Part shown: in pieces, positions 25,630 to 32,717 of the stretch
Layout: the number at the start of each line of letters is the position of its first letter
How positions within the stretch are numbered: the first letter of the stretch is position 1
From: Lachnospiraceae bacterium
GTDB lineage: Bacteria; Bacillota; Clostridia; Lachnospirales; Lachnospiraceae
DNA: 42,729 nucleotides
Reading direction: 5' to 3'
Assembly: GCA_021770245.1 (NCBI GenBank)
Contig: JAETRI010000027.1
Location: forward strand, 1 to 42,729
Notes under the pieces: generated by a model
Told to the model about the DNA's origin: nothing
The model's database searches: none
Seen by the model: the letters and a program-made list of their open reading frames with translations, nothing else
Position numbers and translations under genes: made by a program

Positions 25630-25722
25630 AATCTTTATTCGAGCCATAGCATTTTGTGACGGTTGGCAGGAATAAGGAGATGGCGGTGACTTTCCGGGAT
25701 GGTACGGAGATAACAGCATAGA
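25630..25722 (+). pseudogene. Possible tail of a site-specific recombinase, degraded
   Basis: A short frame ends MAVTFRDGTEITA and stop at about 25722. Endings of this kind (VTFRDGTEI) are common in large serine recombinases. The preceding codons carry a stop and a frame change, and no catalytic domain is present. The match is short, so confidence is low. Confidence 0.3.
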
Positions 25723-25725
25723 GTT

Positions 25726-25765
25726 ACATCAAAAACATCTCGCTTCGGCGGGGTGTTTTTGATGT
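25726..25765. terminator. Bidirectional hairpin with UUCG loop
   Basis: Bases 25726-25743 pair with 25748-25765 over 18 pairs, two of them G-U. The TTCG tetraloop (25744-25747) is closed by C-G. A-runs and T-runs lie in the arms, so it could terminate transcription in both directions. It lies at the edge of the insertion-sequence remnants. Confidence 0.68.
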
Positions 25766-25795
25766 ATGAAATCTTGAGCGTTAGGGTATTGTGCT

Positions 25796-25824
25796 TTGAA
25801 ACCAAACGGTTTATATTATTTATA
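25796..25824 (+). promoter_or_regulatory. Promoter for the small HTH gene
   Basis: TTGAAA (25796-25801), a 17-bp spacer and TTTATA (25819-25824), 31 bp upstream of the start at 25856. Confidence 0.5.
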
Positions 25825-25855
25825 GCGATATATGCTTTCAGAATGGAGCGGAGAA

Positions 25856-26101
25856 ATGAAAACATCTGATATGATATGGGAACTATGTAACAAAAAGGGG
25901 ATAAGCGCGTCAGAACTAGCCCGGCGCATTGGCCAGTCACCTCAAAATTTTGGGAAAAAGCTGAAAAGGGATACGGTCACTCTGGATGAGATGATAGAAA
26001 TCGCAAGAGCCGTTGGAGTCACTTATGAGCAGGCTTTTGTTTTGGACAATGATGAAAAAATTGAAATAAAAAGCATGAAGCAGAAAAATCTTACAATTTG
26101 A
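25856..26101 (+). CDS. Small XRE-type helix-turn-helix protein
   Basis: An 81-residue protein made almost entirely of one Cro/C1-type HTH (SASELARRIGQSPQNFGKKLK, then LDEMIEIARAVGVTYEQAF), with a short basic tail. The ATG at 25856 follows GCGGAG; an in-frame ATG at 25832 lacks a site. Such solo HTH proteins regulate restriction-modification or mobile-element genes. It is followed 17 bp later by the broken GIY-YIG gene, with which it may once have formed an operon. Confidence 0.8.
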   Translation: MKTSDMIWELCNKKGISASELARRIGQSPQNFGKKLKRDTVTLDEMIEIARAVGVTYEQAFVLDNDEKIEIKSMKQKNLTI

Positions 26102-26118
26102 CAGAGGAGGAAATGGCA

Positions 26119-26400
26119 ATGCCATCACTTGGAAAAAGCATTAATTTATATCTTATGGACGGTACCGCCGCTGGCCGATGGCAGGCTACGCTTTCAAACT
26201 GGAATGGCATTGCCTATAAGATTCCGAGAGGAATTCTGAAAGAATGTTTGCCGACCTGACAGACCTTAACGCGCCGGGAGTTTATTTTCTCTTTGGGAGG
26301 GATGATTCCACCTGGCGGCAGTTCATCTATATCGGTGAGGGTGACGATGTCCGAAAGCGCCTTGCCCAGCCGCACACTTTTGAAAAGGATGGCAGCTATT
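26119..26400 (+). pseudogene. Frameshifted GIY-YIG nuclease gene, 5' part
   Basis: ATG 26119 with GGAGG 8 bp upstream begins a typical N-terminus of GIY-YIG restriction-type nucleases (NLYLMDGTAAGRWQA, LSNWNGIAYKIPRG). The frame ends at TGA 26257-26259. The expected continuation, LNAPGVYFLFG and FIYIGEGDDVRKRL with the GIY and YIG strands, runs in another frame from about 26244, so one base is missing near 26245. The catalytic domain is then cut at about residue 92 (DGSYW), where a foreign sequence begins. The gene is dead unless frameshifting rescues the first half. Confidence 0.78.
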
Positions 26401-26561
26401 GGTTCCTTCTCTACACTTGCGGGAATCCAAGCGGTGGGTATGTAAAGAGTATTACAAAGACGCTTGAGTCAAATGGCACAAAGGTAATGGGAAGCTATGG
26501 CTGCAGAGGTTATGATACCTATGGCCCGTTCAAAAGAGATGACACAGTGGGGATACAATAA
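26397..26561 (+). pseudogene. Flavodoxin-family fragment fused in frame to GIY-YIG remnant
   Basis: In the same frame as the GIY-YIG remnant the protein switches to LLYTCGNPSGGYVKSI and then MGSYGCRGYDTYGPFK. I recognise these as the middle and late parts of Lachnospiraceae-type flavodoxin-family proteins, where the glycine-rich GNPSGG and CRGYDTYGPFK segments are conserved. Only about 50 residues are present, ending at TAA 26561. This is a recombination scar, not a functional flavodoxin. Confidence 0.6.
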
Positions 26562-26997
26562 GAATGTTATCCCTTTTCCCTATCTGTTTGTGAAAAACAA
26601 AGCCTATTCCCTTTCGGAGAGGCCGCAGTGGTGCCTGTCCCTTACCCGCGGAAAGAGCCCCGTATGTGCGCAGGAGAGTAAAGAATACCTGCTGAACCAG
26701 AAATGCAATCGCTGGGACGAGATCGATTTATCCTTTGTAAAGACGGCGGATCCTCTGTGGCTGGAAAGGATAGACCGAAGCCTGTTTACCCAGCTGAACG
26801 ATATTCTGATCAACTCGACCGGCGAAGAGTCGATCGGCAGGGCGAGCCTGTTTCCGCTGCCGGATTTGGCCAGACAGGATGAAATTGCCGCACATATTTC
26901 GGCCGGAAAGGACAGAATAAAAGAGCTACGTCAAAGGGCGGAAGGCCTAAGGCGGCTTGCGAAAGGAGAGTTCAAGAGAAATGTGTTCGGCGAGTGA
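26562..26997 (+). pseudogene. hsdS: Type I restriction specificity (HsdS) remnant with internal deletion
   Basis: The open frame contains WDEIDLSFVKTADPLWLERI and NDILINSTGEESIGRAS, the central conserved region of HsdS subunits. The chain then jumps directly to FPLPDLARQDEIAAHIS and a closing coiled coil (RIKELRQRAEGLRRLAKGEF), the end of the subunit. The second target-recognition domain between them is missing, and so is the N-terminus. No hsdM or hsdR is adjacent. The frame ends at 26997, overlapping the next gene by 17 bp. Confidence 0.68.
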
Positions 26998-27481
26998 GAA
27001 ATACGGCAAAATCCTGTATAAAAGGGCCGGGATCCGGGATCTGGAGCTGTTGGTCGAAACGAGGATAGAGGTACTTCGGGCTGCGAACCGTCTGGACGAG
27101 TCCGCGGACCTGTCCTGCGTGAGGCAGCAGACACGGGATTACTACGAAAAAGCCCTGAACGATGAGACCCACATCGCCTATCTCGTTTTTGCCGGAGAAA
27201 CCCTGGTCGGGGCGGGAGGCGTCAGTTTTTTCCGGGTGATGCCCACCTTCCATAATCCCACAGGGAGGAAAGCATATCTTATGAATATGTATACGGCCCC
27301 GGCCTGCAGAAGGAGGGGGATCGCCTCCCATACCCTGGAGCTTCTGGTACAGGAAGCGAGGAGAAAAGGGGTGGAACACATCTCGCTGGAGGCGACGGAT
27401 ATGGGGAGACCGCTGTATGAACGGTTCGGTTTCGTGAAAATGGAGAACGAAATGGAGCTGGAGACAACACAATCAGGATAA
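26981..27481 (+). CDS. GNAT-family N-acetyltransferase
   Basis: A 166-residue acetyltransferase. The acetyl-CoA motif is RRRGIASHTL near 110-119, after the beta-strand YLMNMYTAPA. The C-terminal half has ISLEATDMGRPLYERFGF, the usual closing helix of the fold. The substrate is unknown. The likely start is ATG 26981, inside the 3' end of the hsdS remnant; the in-frame start at 26957 lies deeper in it. The stop TAA falls within the left arm of a 96-nt inverted repeat, which could protect or end the transcript. Confidence 0.87.
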   Translation: MCSASEKYGKILYKRAGIRDLELLVETRIEVLRAANRLDESADLSCVRQQTRDYYEKALNDETHIAYLVFAGETLVGAGGVSFFRVMPTFHNPTGRKAYLMNMYTAPACRRRGIASHTLELLVQEARRKGVEHISLEATDMGRPLYERFGFVKMENEMELETTQSG

Positions 27482-27569
27482 ACGCAGGATCAGCCTTGTG
27501 CCCGGATGCCGCCCGGCCGTCCCCTGCCAGGCGGCATCCGGGCACAGGGCCGATCCTGCGTTTGCCCTG
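27474..27569. repeat. Long inverted repeat of the CAGGACAAACGCA family
   Basis: Arms of 40 nt (27474-27513 and 27530-27569) pair with only about four mismatches around a 16-nt loop. The outer ends, CAGGATAAACGCA and TGCGTTTGCCCTG, are variants of the hairpin ends at 38119-38154. It carries the stop codon of the GNAT gene and may terminate its transcript. Confidence 0.82.
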
Positions 27570-27587
27570 CAACGCAATGACAATGGA

Positions 27588-27616
27588 TTGATAAACTGCC
27601 CTTTTTCTGTTATGAT
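27588..27616 (+). promoter_or_regulatory. Promoter of the restriction-modification operon
   Basis: TTGATA (27588-27593), a 17-bp spacer, then TATGAT (27611-27616), 39 bp before the first methylase start. It is a good sigma-A match. Confidence 0.7.
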
Positions 27617-27655
27617 GAAGTACGAAAAAACGCTGTATGGAGAAAAGGAGAGACT

Positions 27656-28270
27656 ATGACCGAACAGGTCAAAACGAAGCAACGCGTGGCCGACCACGGC
27701 GAGGTATTCACGGCGAAGCGGGAGGTGGAAGCCATGTGCGCCCTGGTGGAGGACGAATGCCTGCGCATCGATTCCCGGTTCCTGGAACCGGCGTGCGGGG
27801 ACGGGAATTTCTTATGGGAAATCCTGAGCCGGAAGCTGGATGTGGTGGCCAAGAGATATAGAAAGGTTCCCTATGATTATGAAAGAAACGCCCTGCTCGC
27901 GTTGGGAAGCCTTTACGGTGTGGAGCTCTTAGCGGACAATGTCATCGCCTGCCGGGAGCGGCTGTACGGACTCTGGAACCGGAAATATGAAAGGGCAGTG
28001 GCGAAAAGAGAGCAAAACGACGAGGTAAGGGAATCCGCCGGATATATCCTGGAGCATAATATCATCTGCGGGAATGCGCTGAGCTTATGTTGTGTGGACG
28101 ATGAGGGCAGGGATACGGACAGGCCGATCGTTTTCAGCCAATGGGCTTTCGCCACCGGACCGATGATGAAGAGGGAGGATTATACCTTCGCGCAGCTTTT
28201 GGAGGGAGAAGGAACCCTGATTAAGGCTTACCCGCCGATTCACTACAGGAGGTTAAAGGAATATGGATGA
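27656..28270 (+). CDS. N-6 DNA methylase-like subunit lacking motif IV
   Basis: A 204-residue protein. The N-terminal VADHGEVFTAKREV resembles motif X of adenine methylases, and motif I is FLEPACGDGNF at 42-52, which binds S-adenosylmethionine. The later ILEHNIICGNALS resembles the strand before motif IV, but no NPPY/DPPY follows; IVFSQWAFATGPMMKRED stands in its place. The gene overlaps the complete methylase downstream by 8 bp, so the two are translationally coupled. It probably acts as a partner or regulatory subunit, or is specialised. Small N-6 methylases of this type are known beside larger NPPY-bearing ones. The start at ATG 27656 follows AAGGAGAG. Confidence 0.82.
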   Translation: MTEQVKTKQRVADHGEVFTAKREVEAMCALVEDECLRIDSRFLEPACGDGNFLWEILSRKLDVVAKRYRKVPYDYERNALLALGSLYGVELLADNVIACRERLYGLWNRKYERAVAKREQNDEVRESAGYILEHNIICGNALSLCCVDDEGRDTDRPIVFSQWAFATGPMMKREDYTFAQLLEGEGTLIKAYPPIHYRRLKEYG

Positions 28271-29849
28271 AACGGGAGGTTTTCATACCGTCTATAATCC
28301 GGACGTGTTGACCTGCCTGGCCAACCTGTCGAACGACGAGGTGTTCACGCCGCCGGAGGTCGCCTGCGCCATGCTGGATCTGCTCCCCCGGGAGATTTTT
28401 ACGGACCCATCGGTAACCTTCCTGGATCCCGCGTGCAAATCCGGTGTTTTTCTGCGGGAAGCGGCGAAACGGCTGATTGCAGGGCTGGAGGGGTGTATAC
28501 CGGATCTGCAGGAACGGATCGATCATATTTTACATAAACAGTTATACGGGATTGCCATTACGGAACTGACGGGCCTTTTATCGAGAAGAAGCCTGTACTG
28601 CTCCAAATATCCGAACGGCACGCATTCCGTATCCCGGTTTGAGGACGAACAGGGAAATATCAGGTATCGGGAGACCGATCACAGCTGGCGGGATGGGAAG
28701 TGCATCTACTGCCAAACTTCGCAAAGGGGGAGGCTGTCAGACCGAAGAAGGGGAGAGGGACTGGAGGCCCATGCTTATGAATTCATCCACACCGCCAGCC
28801 CGGAGGAGCTTATGGGAATGTCTTTTGATGTGATCATCGGGAATCCGCCGTATCAGCTGTCAACGGCGGGAGACGACAACGGCGCACAGGCGAAGCCTGT
28901 CTATCATAAATTCATCGAACAGGCCAAAAAACTGAATCCGCGGTATCTTTTGATGATTATCCCGTCCAGATGGTTTTCCGGGGGATGGGGGCTGGACGAA
29001 TTCAGGGATGCCATGATGTCGGACCGCTCCATCCGGGAGCTGCACGATTTTCCGGACGCATCGGACTGCTTCCCGGGGGTCGAGATCAAGGGCGGCGTCT
29101 GCTATTTCCTGCGGGACAGGCTGTATGACGGGCCGTGCCGCTTCGTTACGCACCGGGGAGAGCGGATTGTGTCCGGTGCGGACCGGTTTCTGCGGGAACC
29201 GGGCTGTGACATCGTGATCCGCCTTAACGAAGCGATCCCCATCCTGCATAAAGTGGCTGCAATGGGAGAGGAGACCTTTGATTCCATCGTGAGTACCAAG
29301 AAGCCGTTCGGATTCATTACCAATTATAAGGGGATGAAAAGGAAGCCCTCCGAGGACGGCGTGAAGCTGTATGCGAACAGAAGGATCGAATACGTCCGAA
29401 GATCGGAGATCCACAGAAACCAGGAGGCCGTGGACCGCCCCAAGGTGATCGTCCCCAAGGCGGTGGGCTCCGGAGACGGGAAAACGGACGTGATCAGGCC
29501 GCTGTACTGCGAACCGGGGGCCTGCTGCACGGAAACCTATCTGCTCGTGGGGCCCTTCGACAGCCGGGAGATCGCGGAGCATGTGATGGAATACATGGGA
29601 ACGAGATTTTTCCATTTCCTGGTCACCCTGCAGAAGAATACCCAGGACTGTATGAGGCGGGTCTATTCTTTCGTGCCCATGCAGGATTTTGGCCGGGCGT
29701 GGACGGATGAAGAGCTGTATGAAAAATACGGCCTGACGGAAGAGGAAATCGCCTATATCGAAGCCTCCGTCTGGCCGGACAGGCCGGAGGAGAATGCGGA
29801 TGAGAAAACGCAGAGCGTGCGGCCTGCACGCAGACGGGAGCAAGATTGA
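28263..29849 (+). CDS. Eco57I-type N-6 adenine DNA methyltransferase
   Basis: A 528-residue methylase. A motif X-like NDEVFTPPEVACAML at 24-38 precedes motif I, FLDPACKSGVF, at 53-63. The catalytic motif IV is NPPY at 194-197 (VIIGNPPYQLS), so adenine N6 methylation is expected. A small Cys cluster (KCIYC at 146-150, with Cys113) lies in the insertion between them and may bind zinc. The C-terminal half should hold target recognition. The gene is coupled to the previous subunit and is followed by repeats and then the helicase/nuclease gene, so it supplies the protective mark of the module. Its TGA stop is inside the first copy of the tandem repeat. Confidence 0.88.
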   Translation: MDETGGFHTVYNPDVLTCLANLSNDEVFTPPEVACAMLDLLPREIFTDPSVTFLDPACKSGVFLREAAKRLIAGLEGCIPDLQERIDHILHKQLYGIAITELTGLLSRRSLYCSKYPNGTHSVSRFEDEQGNIRYRETDHSWRDGKCIYCQTSQRGRLSDRRRGEGLEAHAYEFIHTASPEELMGMSFDVIIGNPPYQLSTAGDDNGAQAKPVYHKFIEQAKKLNPRYLLMIIPSRWFSGGWGLDEFRDAMMSDRSIRELHDFPDASDCFPGVEIKGGVCYFLRDRLYDGPCRFVTHRGERIVSGADRFLREPGCDIVIRLNEAIPILHKVAAMGEETFDSIVSTKKPFGFITNYKGMKRKPSEDGVKLYANRRIEYVRRSEIHRNQEAVDRPKVIVPKAVGSGDGKTDVIRPLYCEPGACCTETYLLVGPFDSREIAEHVMEYMGTRFFHFLVTLQKNTQDCMRRVYSFVPMQDFGRAWTDEELYEKYGLTEEEIAYIEASVWPDRPEENADEKTQSVRPARRREQD

Positions 29850-29979
29850 AAATTAAAATTTTCAATCTCCCTGAATGGAGGGCGTGCTAAAGCACGCAGA
29901 CGGGAGCAAGATTGAAAATTAAAATTTTCAATCTCCCTGAATGGAAGGCGTGCCTTGCACGCGGACGGGAGCAAGATTG
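29826..29979 (+). repeat. Tandem 66-bp repeats with nested palindromes
   Basis: Two full units of about 66 bp and a truncated third begin at 29826, 29892 and 29957 with GCACGC. Each unit has a GC-rich stem (GCGTGC/GCACGC), then AGACGGGAGC, then a 24-nt perfect palindrome (29844-29867 and 29910-29933). CTCCC and GGGAG can pair across the GC stem. The first unit covers the end of the methylase gene. The last ends in GGGAGCAAGATTG, which gives the next gene its ribosome site and TTG start. Confidence 0.82.
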
Positions 29980-32529
29980 AAAGAAGAGGATTTTTTCGGG
30001 CAGAGGCCGGAAGCCGCGCCTGTCATCTATGCATATGAGCTGCCCGGAGTGGCCGGCCACGCCGGATATTTGAAGGTCGGCTATACCAGGAGGGATGTGG
30101 AAACCCGGGTGGCGGAGCAGCTGCATGCCAGCGCCGTCCCCTACCGGATCGTGCTGCGCGAACCGGCCATGCGTCCGGACGGCAGCAGCTTTACCGACCG
30201 CGAGGTGCACGCGGTGCTGCGAAGAAGGGGAGTTCGGCAGTTAAACGCCGGAGAAGACCGCAACGAGTGGTTCCGGTGCGATGCGGACACGGTGCGCTCC
30301 GCCATCCTTTCCGTCCGGTACCGCCGGGAAAACGCGGAAAACCGGTCGCGTTCCTTTCGGATGCGACCGGAGCAGAGGGAGGCGGTTTCGCGCACCGCCG
30401 CCTATTTCCGGCGGGCGAAGAGGGAGGAGCCGGGCCGGGCGCCGAAATTTTTGTGGAATGCCAAGATGCGTTTCGGAAAGACCTTTGCCGCCTATCAGCT
30501 GGCCAGGCAGATGGGGTATACCAGGGTGCTCGTGCTCACTTTTAAGCCCGCGGCGGAGTCGGCCTGGATGGAGGATCTGAAGGTCCATGTGGACTTTGAG
30601 GGCTGGCAGTTTATTTCCAATCAGGACGCCCGGGAGCAAAAGATCAGCGTGGACGAGGCCTTTTACCGGGCGGATCCTTTAAGGCCGGTCGTGGTTTTCG
30701 GCTCCTTCCAGGATCTGCTGGGTACCAATGAAAACGGGGGGATCAAGGCGAAGAACGGATTTATCCACTCCACGGACTGGGATCTGGTGATCTTCGACGA
30801 ATACCATTTCGGCGCCTGGAGGGAGAACGCGAAGAAGCTGTTCGAGGATCCGGACGAGGAGGCGGAAGCGGATTTTGACCAGGAAAAATATCAGGCGGAG
30901 GAGGCGGGAAACGCCTGCGACGAAACCTTCCTGCCCATCCGCACAGGGGCCTATCTGTTCCTGTCCGGCACGCCGTTTCGGGCCATGAATTCCGGGGAAT
31001 TTATAGAGGAACAGATTTACAGCTGGACCTATTCCGACGAGCAGAGGGCCAAGGAGGACTGGAGGGGGCCGGACAATCCCTATGCCTCGCTGCCGCGCAT
31101 GGTGATGATGACCTATCAGCTGCCGGAGAGCATCCGCCAGATCGCCATGGGAGGCGAATACGACGAATTCGACCTGAACGTTTTCTTCTCCGCCAAACGG
31201 GCGGAGCGGGTGGAGGATTCCCGTTTCGTCTATGAGAATGAGGTAGCCAGGTGGGTCGCGTTGATCCGGGGGGCCTACCTGCCTTCCAATGTGGACGACA
31301 TGAAGCTGGGAATGGATAAGCGCCCGCCCATGCCCTTTTCGGATACCAGGCTTTTAAAGGTGCTGAACCATACCCTGTGGTTTCTGCCGGACGTGGCTTC
31401 CTGCCATGCCATGTATCACCTGCTTCGGGAGGATTCTTTTTTTGCGGATTATCGGATCCTGGTCTGTGCGGGAGCGGGGGCGGGTACGGGGGCGGATGCC
31501 CTTCGGCCGGTACTGGAGGCTATGGGGGATCCGCTGGTTACAAAGACCATCACCCTATCCTGCGGGAAATTAACCCAGTCCGTTACGGTGAAGCCCTGGA
31601 CGGGAGTGTTCATGCTTCGCAGCCTGAAAAGCCCGGAAACCTATTTTCAGACGGCATTCCGCGTGCAGTCCCCCTGGACGGCTCCGGACGAGGGGGGCGG
31701 GGAAGTCATCCTGAAGCGGGAATGTTATGTCTTTGATTTCGCTCTGGACCGCGCACTGAGGCAGATCTCCGACTATTCCTGCCGGCTGAACGGAAACGAG
31801 GATCAGCCGGAACGCAAGGTGGCGGAGTTCATCGGGTTTCTTCCGGTGCTGGCCTATGACGGCTCCACCATGAAGCGGATTTCCGCCCAGGAGGTGCTGG
31901 ATATCGCCTTGTCCGGCACCTCCGCCACGCTGCTGGCCAGGCGCTGGGAGTCGGCGCTTCTGGTGAACGTGGACAACGATACCTTAACCAGACTGATGAA
32001 CAACCCCGAGGCTATGGACGCTCTGATGAAGATCGAAGGCTTCCGCTCCCTGAACCAGGACCTGGAAATCATCATTAACAAGTCGGAAAAGGTGAAACAG
32101 ATGAAAAAGGAAGGCTCCCAGCGGCTTACGGCAAAGGAAAAGAGGGAGCTATCCCGGGAAGAAAAGGAATATAAGCTCCTGCGCAGACAGATTCAGGAAA
32201 AGCTGATCAAGTTTGCCACCAGGGTGCCGGTTTTCATGTATCTGACGGATTACCGGGAACGTACCCTGAAGGATGTTATTACTCAGCTGGAGCCGGGACT
32301 TTTCCGTAAGGTGACCGGGCTGGACGTGAAGGATTTTGAGATGCTCTGCACCATCGGCGTATTCAATGCGAGCCTGATGAACGACGCGATTTTCAAGTTC
32401 AAGCGTTACGAGGATGCCAGCCTTTCCTATACGGGCATCGACATGGGAGAAGGCAGGGATGTGGGAGGCTGGGATACGGCGGTCCGGCGGGAGGAGTATG
32501 AGGCCCTTTTTTATCCGCGGGGCGTCTGA
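29977..32529 (+). CDS. GIY-YIG (T5orf172-like) nuclease fused to SF2 helicase, restriction subunit
   Basis: An 850-residue protein. The N-terminal VIYAYELPG and GYLKVGYTRRDVETRV segments, with Glu in TDREVHAVLRR, form a GIY-YIG/T5orf172-type nuclease domain (about 10-105). An SF2 helicase core follows: motif I AKMRFGKT near 162-169, motif II IFDEYHFG near 272-279, motif III LSGTPFRA near 328-335, and motif VI-like FQTAFRVQSPW. The C-terminal third is a helical extension rich in Lys/Glu. I prefer the TTG start at 29977 behind GGACGGGAG; an in-frame ATG at 29941 would lie inside the repeat with no site. It probably cleaves DNA that lacks the methyl mark while translocating, as in type I and III restriction subunits. 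Confidence 0.85.
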   Translation: MKEEDFFGQRPEAAPVIYAYELPGVAGHAGYLKVGYTRRDVETRVAEQLHASAVPYRIVLREPAMRPDGSSFTDREVHAVLRRRGVRQLNAGEDRNEWFRCDADTVRSAILSVRYRRENAENRSRSFRMRPEQREAVSRTAAYFRRAKREEPGRAPKFLWNAKMRFGKTFAAYQLARQMGYTRVLVLTFKPAAESAWMEDLKVHVDFEGWQFISNQDAREQKISVDEAFYRADPLRPVVVFGSFQDLLGTNENGGIKAKNGFIHSTDWDLVIFDEYHFGAWRENAKKLFEDPDEEAEADFDQEKYQAEEAGNACDETFLPIRTGAYLFLSGTPFRAMNSGEFIEEQIYSWTYSDEQRAKEDWRGPDNPYASLPRMVMMTYQLPESIRQIAMGGEYDEFDLNVFFSAKRAERVEDSRFVYENEVARWVALIRGAYLPSNVDDMKLGMDKRPPMPFSDTRLLKVLNHTLWFLPDVASCHAMYHLLREDSFFADYRILVCAGAGAGTGADALRPVLEAMGDPLVTKTITLSCGKLTQSVTVKPWTGVFMLRSLKSPETYFQTAFRVQSPWTAPDEGGGEVILKRECYVFDFALDRALRQISDYSCRLNGNEDQPERKVAEFIGFLPVLAYDGSTMKRISAQEVLDIALSGTSATLLARRWESALLVNVDNDTLTRLMNNPEAMDALMKIEGFRSLNQDLEIIINKSEKVKQMKKEGSQRLTAKEKRELSREEKEYKLLRRQIQEKLIKFATRVPVFMYLTDYRERTLKDVITQLEPGLFRKVTGLDVKDFEMLCTIGVFNASLMNDAIFKFKRYEDASLSYTGIDMGEGRDVGGWDTAVRREEYEALFYPRGV

Positions 32530-32542
32530 ACAGGAGGATAGC

Positions 32543-32669
32543 GTGAAATCTTCGATTTCACGATCTTGATTTGAGTGCCCGCCAAGGCGGGCAGATGGGA
32601 GTTAGTGTGAAAAATAAGCCTGATGGCTTATTTTTCACACGGCTATTTGCGCCGGAGCGTCGCAAATAG
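32543..32669 (+). repeat. Leader stem-loop cassette upstream of the PD-(D/E)xK gene
   Basis: Four stem-loops lie in series. GTGAAATC/GATTTCAC (32543-32561) is followed by GCCCGCC/GGCGGGC (32577-32592) with the tail AGATGGGAG. A perfect 16-bp stem (32605-32620 with 32625-32640) comes next, and then CTATTTGCG/CGCAAATAG (32643-32669). The GATTTGAG-stem-AGATGGGAG core matches cassettes at 16596-16629 and 36343-36376. The start codon of the next gene lies 49 bp after the last stem. Confidence 0.75.
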
Positions 32670-32717
32670 CTTTGGTGGCATGACCCGTCGCGTAAACGCT
32701 CCGAAATGGAGATTAAT

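Noticed and set aside
25244-25722. A functional IS21 element
   Set aside because: Only the last third of istB remains; istA, Walker A and terminal inverted repeats are missing.
28860-29843. 327-codon minus-strand open frame
   Set aside because: It is antisense to the NPPY methylase and shows no family features.
29826-29979. CRISPR array
   Set aside because: Units of 66 bp are directly adjacent without unique spacers, and there are no cas genes.
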